Part shown: piece by piece, positions 53,212 through 61,859 of the stretch
How the letters are laid out: every line of letters starts with the position of its first letter
Position numbering within the stretch: position 1 is the stretch's first letter
Notes under the pieces: model-generated
Told to the model about the DNA's origin: nothing
The model's database searches: none
Seen by the model: the letters and a program-made list of their open reading frames with translations, nothing else
Made by a program: the position numbers and the translations under genes
Source of the DNA: Corallococcus soli
GTDB lineage: Bacteria > Myxococcota > Myxococcia > Myxococcales > Myxococcaceae
Reading direction: 5' to 3'
Length of the DNA: 64,000 nt
Assembly: GCF_014930455.1 (NCBI RefSeq)
Contig: NZ_JAAIYO010000001.1
Coordinates: 744,001-808,000 of the forward strand

Positions 53212-54462
53212 TCACGCCAGGAGCGTCACCTTAACGATTTCAGCCGGAGCGGCAACGCGCAGGGGCGGACCCCAGAAACCGGTGCCCCGGCTGACGTAGA
53301 GGTGGCGGTCGCCGTCCTGGAAGAGGCCGGCGTCGTGCTTCCAGATGGCGGAGACGGCGACGGTGAACGGAAAGAATTGTCCGCCGTGGGTGTGCCCGGA
53401 CAGCTGCAGGCCCATGCCTGCCTTCGCCGCGACGTCCCAGTTGGAGGGCTGGTGCGCCAGCAGCACGGAGGCGCGGCCCGGGTCCCGGCCGGCGAGCGCG
53501 GCGTCCAGGTTGTAGCCCTGGGGGCCGTGGCGCATGGACCAGTCGTCCACGCCCACCAGGTCGAACGCGCCGCCCGCGTCACCGATGGTCACGTGGCGGT
53601 TGCGCAGCACCGTGATGCCCAGGCCCGTGAGCGCGTCCGCCCAGACGCCCGCGTTCCAGTAGTACTCGTGATTGCCGGTGATGAAGTGCGTGCCCGCTCG
53701 CGCCTTCAGGTTCTGGAGCGCGGCGACCGAGTGGCCCAGGTCGCGCACCGTGCCGTCCACCATGTCGCCGGTGATGGCCACCAGGTCCGGCTTGAGCGCG
53801 TTGCAGCGCGACACCAGCTCGTCCATGAACCGGCGCTGGATGATGGGGCCCACGTGGATGTCGCTCAGGTGCACGATGCTGAAGCCGTCCAGCGCCTTGG
53901 GCAGGCCGGGCAGCCGCACCGTGACCTCGTTCACCACCGGCGGGTGGAAGGCGCTCCAGATGCCGTAGCCGGTGAGGCCACTGGCCGCGAGCACCGCGCC
54001 GCCCGCGGTGGCCCGGGCGAGGAAGCGCCGCCGGTCCTCGTCCACGGTCGGGGGCGGGACGGTGACGGACAGCTCCGCCAGGGACGGCGCGGGGAGCGGC
54101 TCCGGGCCCGGAGCCGGGCTCGCGGCTGGGATGGGGGCCTCAAGGCCCCGGTGGCCCCGCGTCCGGGCCACGAGCCAGCGCACCCCGCCCAGCAGGGCCA
54201 GGGCGAGCAGCAGGTACACGGCCACGCCCATCCACGTCCATGACAGGACGGCCAGGAAGAACGCGGAGGGCAGCACGCGCGTCACCACCCACGACAGCAG
54301 CAGCGGCAGGCACAGCGCCGTCAGCAGCACCTGGCCGGTGCGACGCCACGCGCGGTGCTCCGACGTGTCCCGGAACAGGCGCCGGTACAGATAGACGTGG
54401 ACCCAGACCGTGGCGGCGCCGACGACGAGGAAGAACAAGATGAAGCGCAGCGGGCTTTCCAT
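53212..54462 (-). CDS. Membrane metallophosphoesterase
   Basis: A 416-residue protein. ATG 54462; four membrane helices in residues ~5-115 (LRFILFFLVVGAATVWVHVYLY, VLLTALCLPLLLSWVVTRVL, AFFLAVLSWTWMGVAVYLLLALALLGGV), a linker with a Tat-like stretch (RRRFLARATAGGAVLAASG), then the calcineurin-like domain with IVHLSDIHVGPI, AITGDMVDG, GNHEYY and GHTHGGQFFPF. It resembles YkuE/YaeI-type phosphodiesterases. It lies upstream of the TetR gene on the same strand, 19 bp apart, so the two may be co-transcribed. Confidence 0.85.
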   Translation of the reverse strand: MESPLRFILFFLVVGAATVWVHVYLYRRLFRDTSEHRAWRRTGQVLLTALCLPLLLSWVVTRVLPSAFFLAVLSWTWMGVAVYLLLALALLGGVRWLVARTRGHRGLEAPIPAASPAPGPEPLPAPSLAELSVTVPPPTVDEDRRRFLARATAGGAVLAASGLTGYGIWSAFHPPVVNEVTVRLPGLPKALDGFSIVHLSDIHVGPIIQRRFMDELVSRCNALKPDLVAITGDMVDGTVRDLGHSVAALQNLKARAGTHFITGNHEYYWNAGVWADALTGLGITVLRNRHVTIGDAGGAFDLVGVDDWSMRHGPQGYNLDAALAGRDPGRASVLLAHQPSNWDVAAKAGMGLQLSGHTHGGQFFPFTVAVSAIWKHDAGLFQDGDRHLYVSRGTGFWGPPLRVAAPAEIVKVTLLA

Positions 54463-54552
54463 GGCGCCCCCATCCTCGCGCGCACGCGTCACGACGCAAC
54501 CCGCGCGCGCGTGAAGAAGCGTGAAGCGATGGGGGTGAGGCGGGGAAGCCGG

Positions 54553-55155
54553 TTATTTCCGGGCGTCGCCCAGCGCCACGCCAATCTGCTGCCACTCCTG
54601 GGCGTAGGTGCCCCGGGAGAAGGCGCGCAGGTCGTCGGATGTCACGGTGCCGCGCGTGAGCGCCGTGTCGAGCGCGCGCACGATGGCGGCCTTGTGCGGC
54701 TGCTCCACGAAGGGGTTGTCCTCGCGGAACACCTCGCCGAAGAGGGACTCCAGGCGGCCGTCCTGCTTCAGGCGCTCCACGATGCGGTTCTGCGACACCG
54801 GCGCATCCGCGTGCGCGTGCAGCATGGCGGACGCGATGCCGCTCTGCGCGTCCGCGTCCGGGAACTCCTCCAGCAGGCCCAGCTCCATGTCCGCCTGGGC
54901 GATGGACTCCGCGTCCGCGGGGGAGGGCGGGGGCCGCGCCGCCTGCGTCTGCACGGGCGTGGGAGAGGGGCGGGAAGGCGAGGGGCGCGCGGGCTCGAAG
55001 TCGCTGCGGCCCTGGAACGAGCGCACCGTGGCGTTGGCGGGCGGGCGCGCCGCAGGGGCGGCGGCCGGCTTCGTGTCGCGCGTGGCGTCGCCCCGCTCGA
55101 ACTCCGAGCGCTTCGTAGGGGGGGACGGGCGGTTGCCACCATCGACGCGGGACAT
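54553..55155 (-). CDS. Hypothetical protein, proline-rich N-terminus
   Basis: A 200-residue protein with no signal peptide. Residues 1-80 are disordered and rich in Pro/Ala/Arg; residues ~85-200 are helical and acidic (ADMELGLLEEFPDADAQSGIASAML, NRIVERLKQDGRLESLFGEVF). No family recognised. A 90-bp gap separates it from the metallophosphoesterase gene. Confidence 0.5.
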   Translation of the reverse strand: MSRVDGGNRPSPPTKRSEFERGDATRDTKPAAAPAARPPANATVRSFQGRSDFEPARPSPSRPSPTPVQTQAARPPPSPADAESIAQADMELGLLEEFPDADAQSGIASAMLHAHADAPVSQNRIVERLKQDGRLESLFGEVFREDNPFVEQPHKAAIVRALDTALTRGTVTSDDLRAFSRGTYAQEWQQIGVALGDARK

Positions 55156-55410
55156 GACGGGACTCCAGGGCGGGAGGGGCCTGACGCGGTGCTCGCGTCA
55201 GGATGCGCACCTACATCCGTTATCGCGCCAGCCCGTGCGCATGTTGCGTGGCCTCCGGAGCCACAACCCCTGCCCGGCTGCCCGCCCGCTGCGTCAAAGG
55301 CGTGGATCAATCCCGGATCATTTCGTTTTGAGCGCTTTCCGAAAAGGCCAACCGCCTGTTCTCATTGGGCTTCTGTCCGGAACGGAACCCTGGCGGGACG
55401 CCGCGCCGCG

Positions 55411-56460
55411 TCACCCAGAAGCTGAGAACAATTCTTCGAGCCCGGCCGGCAGATCGCATTGCCAGGCCGGGTAGTTGTGGCCCCCGCTGTAGCTCCGGTA
55501 CGTGACGCGGTGTCCGGCGGCCTGGAGGACGGGCAGGAGCCGCTGGTTGCCTTCCTCCAGGGCCTCGAAGCGGCCGCAGTCCATCCAGACGTGGAGCGGC
55601 GGCTGGGCCTGCCTCCGGGCCAGGTCGAAGACGACCATGTCGGTGCCTTCAATGGAGAAGGCGCCGGACTGGGACAGCACCCGGCCGAAGACGTGGGGCA
55701 GGCGCTGGGCCGCGAAGAGGGCCATCAGGCCCCCCAGCGAGGAGCCCAGCACCGCGTGCGCGCCCGGCGTGCTCCGCGCGTCCACCAGGGACAGCTTCTC
55801 GTGCGCGAGGGGCAGCACGCGGCGCTCCAGGAAGGCGACGGTGGCCTCGCTGCAGGCGTACTCGGCGGTGCGCGCCTCGCCGCCGTTGGACACGAAGGCC
55901 AGCGCCACCGGGCGCATGCGGCCCTGGGCCACCAGGTTGTCCACCAGCGTGGGCAGTTGGACGCGCTCCAGGTAGTCGTCGCCATCCAGCACCATCACCA
56001 GCGGCACGGGCCCCGACGCCGGCGGCGCGTAGAGGGCCACCTTGCGCTTGCGGCCCACGATCCACTCGTGGGTCTCCACCTGGTGGCGCGTCACGCGGCC
56101 CCGGGGCACGCCGCGCACGCGCGTGCCCAGCGGGGTGGGCGCGCCCTTCGGCATCCAGAAGCAGTGGTTGAAGCCGCCGAAGCCGTTGTCGGAGCGGCGC
56201 TTGTTGAACGCGTCGCGCACGCGCCGGCCGCGCGCGTCCTGGAGCGCGTACTCCACGTAGGCGTCCTTCGGCAGCGCCAGCGAACGCGCCCACAGGCCCT
56301 TGCCCACGCGCTCCAGCGGCAGGGGCGCGCCCCGCCAGTCCTGGAAGTCTCCCTGGAGGAAGACGCGGCTCGGGCCCTTCCACACGAAGGTCGCGGTGTC
56401 CCCGTCGATGACCGGCGTGCCCTCGCGGCGCGCGCGTGCTTCCAGCGTCTGCGTGTCCAT
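55411..56460 (-). CDS. Enterochelin esterase-like hydrolase
   Basis: A 349-residue protein, ATG 56460. N-terminal carbohydrate-binding-module-48/isoamylase-N-like domain (~10-100: GDTATFVWKGPSRVFLQGDFQDWRGAPLPLERVGKGLWARSL), then an esterase D/Fes-type alpha/beta hydrolase (~130-349) with nucleophile in LGSSLGGLMALFAA, Asp in VWMDCGRFE and His in YSGGHNYPAWQ. Fes enzymes cleave ferric enterobactin, but many homologues act on other esters; no siderophore genes are nearby. Confidence 0.8.
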   Translation of the reverse strand: MDTQTLEARARREGTPVIDGDTATFVWKGPSRVFLQGDFQDWRGAPLPLERVGKGLWARSLALPKDAYVEYALQDARGRRVRDAFNKRRSDNGFGGFNHCFWMPKGAPTPLGTRVRGVPRGRVTRHQVETHEWIVGRKRKVALYAPPASGPVPLVMVLDGDDYLERVQLPTLVDNLVAQGRMRPVALAFVSNGGEARTAEYACSEATVAFLERRVLPLAHEKLSLVDARSTPGAHAVLGSSLGGLMALFAAQRLPHVFGRVLSQSGAFSIEGTDMVVFDLARRQAQPPLHVWMDCGRFEALEEGNQRLLPVLQAAGHRVTYRSYSGGHNYPAWQCDLPAGLEELFSASG

Positions 56461-56583
56461 GCGTGGCGGGCACTGTATGCACCGCGCCGGAGCGAGAGGG
56501 GGCCGCATCGCCGCGACGGCGGATCCGCGTCCACCCTCGGACATCACCCCGGAGGACCGGCCTGCTGGTGCCGTGGCGCCCGC

Positions 56584-57501
56584 TCAGGGGCCCGCGTGCG
56601 GCAGCAGATTTCTCAGCGCCTCGCCCAGGTGGGGGTGGCGGAACTCGAAGCCCGCCTCCAGCGCGCGCCGGGGCATCACCCGCTGGCCCTCCAGCGCCAC
56701 GCGCGCCATCTCCCCGAAGCGCGCCTTGAGGACGAAGCCCGGCACCTGCAACAGCGCGGGCCGCTCCAGCACCCCGCCCAGCGTGTGCGCGAACGTCGCG
56801 TTGGTGACGGGCTCCGGTGACGTGGCGTTCACCGCGCCCTCCAGCGAGGGGTGCTCCAGCGCGAAGCGCATCAGCGCGAGGACGTCCTCGCGGTGCACCC
56901 AGCTCACGTACTGGTGCCCGTTGCCCACCCGTCCGCCCGCGCCCATGCGGAACACCGGCAGCATCCGGTGCAGCACGCCGCCCGCCGGGTGCAGCACCAC
57001 GCCAATGCGCAGCCGCACCGTGCGCACCCCCGCCTCCGCCGCGCGGTGGGCCTCCGCCTCCCAGCCCTGGCACACGTGGGCGAGGAAGTCGTCGCCGGGC
57101 GCATCCTCCTCCGTCAACGGCTGCCCCGCGCGCGCGCCGCCGTAGTAGCCCACCGCCGAGGCGCAGACGAAGTGCCGCACGCCGCCCGCCTGCCGCATCG
57201 CCTCCACCAGCACGCGCGTGCCCTCCACCCGGCTGGCGTGGATGCGCTGCTTGGCGTCGTGCGTCCACCGCTGGTCCACCGGCTCTCCCGCCAGATGCAC
57301 CACCGCCTCCGCCCCGCCGAGCGCGTCCGGCGACAGCGGCGTGCTCCCGTCGAAGAAGGAGCCCGTCACCCCGGCGGGCAGCCTGCCCAGGGCCTGTTCA
57401 ACGTTCCGGCTGAGTACGTGCACGGTGTGGCCAGCATCCAACAAACCCTGGACAAGCCCCTGCCCCAGGAAGCCGCTGGCGCCCGTGCACGTCACCCTCA
57501 C
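56584..57501 (-). CDS. TIGR01777-family NAD-dependent epimerase
   Basis: A 305-residue protein of the SDR-like YfcH family. The GTG at 57501 overlaps the TGA of the upstream redoxin-like gene (GTGA) and the protein begins with the Rossmann motif VTCTGASGFLGQGLVQGLL; the longer frame upstream belongs to that gene's region. Also seen: VVHLAGEPVDQRWT and FVCASAVGYYGGARAG, and the C-terminal DUF1731 tail (VPGFVLKARFGEMARVALEGQRVMPRRALEAGFEFRHP). Substrate unknown. Confidence 0.9.
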   Translation of the reverse strand: MRVTCTGASGFLGQGLVQGLLDAGHTVHVLSRNVEQALGRLPAGVTGSFFDGSTPLSPDALGGAEAVVHLAGEPVDQRWTHDAKQRIHASRVEGTRVLVEAMRQAGGVRHFVCASAVGYYGGARAGQPLTEEDAPGDDFLAHVCQGWEAEAHRAAEAGVRTVRLRIGVVLHPAGGVLHRMLPVFRMGAGGRVGNGHQYVSWVHREDVLALMRFALEHPSLEGAVNATSPEPVTNATFAHTLGGVLERPALLQVPGFVLKARFGEMARVALEGQRVMPRRALEAGFEFRHPHLGEALRNLLPHAGP

Positions 57502-58061
57502 GGCAGGGCCTCCGTCACCGCTTCCGTGGTCAGGTCCTGGCCCACCAGCGCGCTCAGGGCGACGAAGAAGCGCGCCCGGTCCTCCGGCTTCATGCGGCCG
57601 GAGTGTCGGAAGACCAACGCGCCCTGCGCGTCCAGCAGCATCACGTTGGACGTCTTGGTGGGCAGCTTCCACGGCGCCTGGCCCAGCGTGCCCTCCAGGT
57701 CCACCAGGATGGGGACCCCGGCCTTCTTCTCCTCGTCCCGCACGTACGACAGGGCAATTCCCCTCGCAGGGAAGAAGTCGTACTTCTCCAGATTGGCGAC
57801 CGCGACCACCCAGGCGCTCTCCAGCAGCCCCCGCTCACGCCCGCGAGCGAACAACTCCTCCTTCAAGGCCGCGTTGAGTGTCGTGGAGTCCTTGTCTTCG
57901 TAGAAGAGGATGACGGGTTTTCCACGCCACCGGGACAGCCGCACGCGCTCACCCTTGGAAGTGCTTAGGGTCGCATCCACCGGCTCCGGGCCGGGAGGCG
58001 CGCCGCTCGCGCCCCCCGCCGCCAGGGTCACTGCCAGCGCACCTGTGATCCACGCCTTCAT
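57498..58061 (-). CDS. Thioredoxin-fold protein without CXXC
   Basis: A 187-residue exported protein; ATG 58061 follows AGGAGG and gives a signal peptide (WITGALAVTLAAGGASGAPP). The domain (TLSTSKGERVRLSRWRGKPVILFYEDKDSTTLNAALKEEL) looks like a redoxin/TlpA fold, but the active-site CXXC is replaced by EDKD, so it is not a normal disulfide reductase. It is coupled to the epimerase gene and diverges from the carotenoid operon. Confidence 0.7.
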   Translation of the reverse strand: MKAWITGALAVTLAAGGASGAPPGPEPVDATLSTSKGERVRLSRWRGKPVILFYEDKDSTTLNAALKEELFARGRERGLLESAWVVAVANLEKYDFFPARGIALSYVRDEEKKAGVPILVDLEGTLGQAPWKLPTKTSNVMLLDAQGALVFRHSGRMKPEDRARFFVALSALVGQDLTTEAVTEALP

Positions 58062-58079
58062 CCGGAGCCTCCTGTGTAC

Positions 58080-58097
58080 AAGGTTTTTGCAAACCTT
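58080..58097. promoter_or_regulatory. Palindromic operator candidate before crtE
   Basis: AAGGTTT (58080-58086) and AAACCTT (58091-58097) are a perfect 7-bp inverted repeat around TTGC, just upstream of the putative -35 box. In M. xanthus the corresponding carB promoter is repressed in the dark by the MerR-type proteins CarA and CarH at a palindromic site overlapping the promoter; this repeat is the natural candidate here. Identity of the binder is inferred from that homology. Confidence 0.6.
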
Positions 58098-58107
58098 AGA
58101 CATAGCC

Positions 58108-58137
58108 TTGACAATCCCTGGACGCAAACGCTACCTC
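58108..58137 (+). promoter_or_regulatory. Putative promoter of the carotenoid operon
   Basis: TTGACA (58108-58113, perfect -35) with TACCTC (58132-58137) 18 bp downstream as a weak -10. It lies 48 bp before the crtE ATG and directly after the palindrome at 58080-58097, so a repressor bound there would block it. Confidence 0.6.
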
Positions 58138-58184
58138 TAGCTGGAAAGGCTGCTGCCGTGCTCCCGACTTCGGAGATCCGCTGT

Positions 58185-59273
58185 ATGGCCATCCCGCTTC
58201 CCAACGTGCAGCAGACTCCCGCTGACGTGGCACCCCCGGAGCAGGCCTGGCTGCAGCTCGTGCAGGCGCAGGTGGAGTCGGCCCTCGCGCTGCTGTTCGA
58301 GCTGCCGGACGAGGCCTCGCTGGATCCGCGCTGGTCGCGCGCGCTGGAGCAGGCGCGCGGCTACGCCCTGCGGCCGGCCAAGCGGTTGCGGCCGGCGCTG
58401 GTGCTCGCGGGCCATGGGCTGGCGCGGGGCGGGACGGCGGTGCCGCAGGGCCTGTGGCGCTTCGCGGCGGGGCTGGAGCTGCTGCACACGTTCCTGCTCA
58501 TCCATGACGACGTGGCGGACCAGGCGGAGCTGCGGCGGGGCGGGCCGGTGCTGCACCGGATGCTGTCCCCGGGCCGGCCGGGCGAGGACCTGGCCATCGT
58601 GATGGGGGACCACCTCTTCGCGCGCTCGCTGGAGGCGATGCTGGAGTCGGGGCTGCCGGGCGTCTCCCGCGTGGTGCAGTACTACCTGGGGGTGTGCCGG
58701 CACACGGCCGCGGGGCAGTACCTGGACCTGGACCTGTCGCGCACGCCGCTGTCGGAGGTGACGCTCTTCCAGACGCTGCGCGTGGCCCACCTCAAGACGG
58801 CGCGCTACGGCTTCAGCGCCCCGCTGGTGTGTGGCGCGATGCTGGGCGGCGCGGACGACACGCTCAAGAAGGGCCTGGAGCAGGTGGGCCGCTCGGTGGG
58901 CATCGCCTATCAGCTGCGCGACGACCTCATCGGCCTGTTCGGCGACGCGTCCGTGGCGGGCAAGGCGTGCGACGGGGACTTCACGCAGGGCAAGCGCACC
59001 TTCCCGTTGATGGCGGCGTACGTGCGCGCCACGCCCGCGGGCCGCGAGGAGCTGGAGCGGCTGTGGGCGCTGCCGGTGGAGGAGAAGGACGCGGAGGCCC
59101 TGGCCCGGGCCCGCGCCCTGGTGGAGTCGTTCGGCGGCCGCGTCGCGTGTGAGCGCGCGGTGGAGCGGGCGTCGCGTTCGGCGCGCCGCAGCCTGCGGGC
59201 CCTGCCCAACTCCCATGGCATGCGGGACCTGCTGGATGACCTCATCGTCCGTCTCTCGCGCCGCGCTTCCTGA
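58185..59273 (+). CDS. crtE: Geranylgeranyl diphosphate synthase
   Basis: A 362-residue trans-prenyltransferase that makes the C20 precursor of carotenoids. ATG 58185 (GGAG upstream) is used; the open frame extends upstream. First aspartate motif LLIHDDVADQAELRRGG, second QLRDDLIGLFGD. First gene of the operon in the same order as the M. xanthus carB operon. Confidence 0.9.
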   Translation: MAIPLPNVQQTPADVAPPEQAWLQLVQAQVESALALLFELPDEASLDPRWSRALEQARGYALRPAKRLRPALVLAGHGLARGGTAVPQGLWRFAAGLELLHTFLLIHDDVADQAELRRGGPVLHRMLSPGRPGEDLAIVMGDHLFARSLEAMLESGLPGVSRVVQYYLGVCRHTAAGQYLDLDLSRTPLSEVTLFQTLRVAHLKTARYGFSAPLVCGAMLGGADDTLKKGLEQVGRSVGIAYQLRDDLIGLFGDASVAGKACDGDFTQGKRTFPLMAAYVRATPAGREELERLWALPVEEKDAEALARARALVESFGGRVACERAVERASRSARRSLRALPNSHGMRDLLDDLIVRLSRRAS

Positions 59274-59283
59274 GGACACGTCC

Positions 59284-60828
59284 ATGAGCGCACAAGGCAA
59301 GCGGGTGGTGGTGGTGGGCGCGGGCGTGGGCGGGCTGGCCGCGGCGGCGAGGCTCGCGCGGCAGGGCTTCGACGTGCAGGTGTTCGAAAAGACGCGGGGC
59401 CCGGGCGGGCGGTGCAACCAGCTCCAGGTGGACGGGTTCACGTGGGACATCGGGCCCACCATCGTGCTGATGCCGGAGGTGTTCGAGGAGACCTTCCGCG
59501 CGCTCGGACGTCGCATCGAGGACTACCTCACGCTGATGCGCTGTGACCCCAACTACCGGGTGCACTTCCGGGACGGGTCCGACGTCACCTTCACCTCCGA
59601 GCTGTGCACCATGGGCCGCGAGTTGGAGCGCGTGGAGCCCGGCAGCTTCCAGCGCTACCTGTCCTTCCTGGCGCAGGGCCGCACCCAGTACCGCATCAGC
59701 CTGGACCACTTCGTGGGCCGCAACTTCGACGGCATCTCCGACTACTTCTCCCCCGGCGTGCTGGCGAAGATCTTCAAGGCCCGCGCGCACCGCCGCATGT
59801 ACGCGGACGTCAGCCGCTTCTTCCAGGACGACCGCCTGCGCGCGGCGATGACGTTCCAGACCATGTACCTGGGCGTGTCCCCCTTCGAATCCCCGGCTGT
59901 GTACGGCCTGCTGCCCTTCACCGAGCTGGGCGTGGGCATCTGGTTCCCCAAGGGCGGCCTGTACGCCATTCCCCTGGCGCTGGAGCGGCTGGCGCGCGAG
60001 GAGGGCGTGCGCCTGCACTACGGCGCGCCGGTGGAGCGCATCCTCACGGAAGGGGGCCGCACCACGGGTGTGCGGCTGGTGGGCGGGGAGGTGGTGCCCG
60101 CGGACGCGGTGCTCTGCAACGCGGACCTGCCGTACGCGTACGAGAAGCTGTTGGACCCGAAGGACGCGCCGTTCAAGCGCGACAAGAAGCTGCGCTTCAC
60201 CTCCAGCGGCTACATGCTCTACCTGGGCATGAAGAAGAAGGTGCCGGCGCTGCTGCACCACAACGTGATGTTCGGCCGCGACTACGCGGGCTCCTTCGAC
60301 GACATCTTCCAGCGCTTCCGCGTGCCGGAGGACCCCAGCTTCTACGTCAACGTGCCCTCGCACACGGACCCGTCGCTGGCGCCGGAGGGCAAGGACGCGC
60401 TCTACGTGCTGGTGCCGGTGCCGCACCAGCACGCCAACCTGGACTGGAAGACCGAGGGCCCGAAGGTGCGCGCGAAGGTGTTCCAGCGCCTGGGCGAGCT
60501 GGGCTTCCCCGACCTGGAGGCGGACATCGAGGTGGAGCGCGTGTTCACCCCGGATGACTGGGCGGGCACGTACAACCTGGCGCGCGGCAGCGCGTTCGGG
60601 CTGGCGCAGAACTTCTTCCAGGTGGGGCCCTTCCGCCCGGCCAACGTGGATCCAAACGTGAAGAACCTCTTCTTCGTGGGCGCCTCCACCCAGCCGGGCA
60701 CGGGCCTGCCCACGGTGCTCATCTCCGCGCGGCTCGTCACCGAGCGGCTGGTGACGTGGGCCCGGAAGGCGGGCGTGACGCTGTCGCCGCGCACACAAAC
60801 CCCGGCCCCGGTGGAGGTGGCGGCATGA
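59284..60828 (+). CDS. crtI: Phytoene desaturase-type dehydrogenase (first copy)
   Basis: A 514-residue FAD enzyme. FAD motif VVVVGAGVGGLAAAARLARQGFDVQVFEKTRGPGGRC at the start and the C-terminal CrtI signature FFVGASTQPGTGLPTVLISARLV. It is in the position of M. xanthus crtIb, one of two desaturases that together convert phytoene to lycopene-type products. Starts 11 bp after crtE and its TGA overlaps the crtB ATG. Confidence 0.9.
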   Translation: MSAQGKRVVVVGAGVGGLAAAARLARQGFDVQVFEKTRGPGGRCNQLQVDGFTWDIGPTIVLMPEVFEETFRALGRRIEDYLTLMRCDPNYRVHFRDGSDVTFTSELCTMGRELERVEPGSFQRYLSFLAQGRTQYRISLDHFVGRNFDGISDYFSPGVLAKIFKARAHRRMYADVSRFFQDDRLRAAMTFQTMYLGVSPFESPAVYGLLPFTELGVGIWFPKGGLYAIPLALERLAREEGVRLHYGAPVERILTEGGRTTGVRLVGGEVVPADAVLCNADLPYAYEKLLDPKDAPFKRDKKLRFTSSGYMLYLGMKKKVPALLHHNVMFGRDYAGSFDDIFQRFRVPEDPSFYVNVPSHTDPSLAPEGKDALYVLVPVPHQHANLDWKTEGPKVRAKVFQRLGELGFPDLEADIEVERVFTPDDWAGTYNLARGSAFGLAQNFFQVGPFRPANVDPNVKNLFFVGASTQPGTGLPTVLISARLVTERLVTWARKAGVTLSPRTQTPAPVEVAA

Positions 60829-61859
60829 GCGTCACCGACTCCCCGGCCCTCATCGCGGAAGGCTACCGGCGCGCGCGCGTCGTCACGCGCCACCACGCCA
60901 AGAGCTTCTTCTTCGCTTCGTACCTGCTCTTTGGGCAGCGCAAGAAGGCGGCCTTCGCCCTGTATGCCTTCTGCCGGCGCCTGGATGACCTGGTGGACGC
61001 GGGCGAGAGCGCGCTGGAGGGCTCGCCCCTGGACCTGTCCACGCGGCTGGTCCGCGCGCGCGAGCGCGTGGCCCAGGTGTACCTGCCCCTGCCGGAGCTG
61101 GCCTCGAAGGCGCTGGGCCCGCCGTCCACGCGGCAGCCCGCCGCCGACGCGCCGTCGCCGTGGGAGCCGAGCGAGTTCGCGGCGCTGCGCCACAGCATCC
61201 ACCGCTACCGCATCCCGGAGCAGCCCTTCCAGGACCTCATCTCCGGCATGGAGATGGACCTGACGAAGGTGCGCTACGACACCTGGGAGGAGCTGGAGCT
61301 GTACTGCTACCGCGTCGCGGGGGTGGTCGGCCTGATGCTGACGCCGGTGCTGGGCTGCGAGGACGAGCGCGCGGTGGAGCCGGCGGCGGACCTGGGCCGC
61401 GCCATGCAGCTCACCAACATCCTGCGCGACGTGCGCGAGGACCTGGAGCGCGGCCGGGTGTACCTGCCCGCGGAGGAGCTGCGCGCGTTCGGGCTCACGG
61501 AGGACGACCTGCGCCGGGGTCAGGTGGACGCGCGCTGGCGCGACTTCATGCGCTTTCAAATCCAGCGCGCCCGGGCGTACTACGCGCGGGCGGCGGGCGG
61601 TGTGAAGTACCTCACCGGCTTCGGCAGCCAGCGCATGGTGCGGCTGATGGGCGGCATCTACGGCGACATCCTGCGCGACATCGAGGCGCGGGACTACGAC
61701 GTGTTCAGCGGCCGGGCCCACACGACGAAGGGCCGCAAGCTGGCGCTGGCGACAGCCGCGTTCGTGACCCCCCGCGCGGTGCTGCGGGAGACCCACGCGG
61801 CCATGCCCGTGCTGGCGCCGCCTCCGCTGCTGTCCACGGGAACGGGAGGCCCCCGATGA
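60825..61859 (+). CDS. crtB: Phytoene synthase
   Basis: A 344-residue squalene/phytoene synthase. It joins two GGPP molecules. Motif FCRRLDDLVDAGES (first Asp-rich) near residue 48 and TNILRDVREDLERGRVYLPAEEL (second). The ATG overlaps the TGA of the first crtI gene (ATGA), and its own TGA overlaps the next crtI gene. Confidence 0.9.
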   Translation: MSVTDSPALIAEGYRRARVVTRHHAKSFFFASYLLFGQRKKAAFALYAFCRRLDDLVDAGESALEGSPLDLSTRLVRARERVAQVYLPLPELASKALGPPSTRQPAADAPSPWEPSEFAALRHSIHRYRIPEQPFQDLISGMEMDLTKVRYDTWEELELYCYRVAGVVGLMLTPVLGCEDERAVEPAADLGRAMQLTNILRDVREDLERGRVYLPAEELRAFGLTEDDLRRGQVDARWRDFMRFQIQRARAYYARAAGGVKYLTGFGSQRMVRLMGGIYGDILRDIEARDYDVFSGRAHTTKGRKLALATAAFVTPRAVLRETHAAMPVLAPPPLLSTGTGGPR

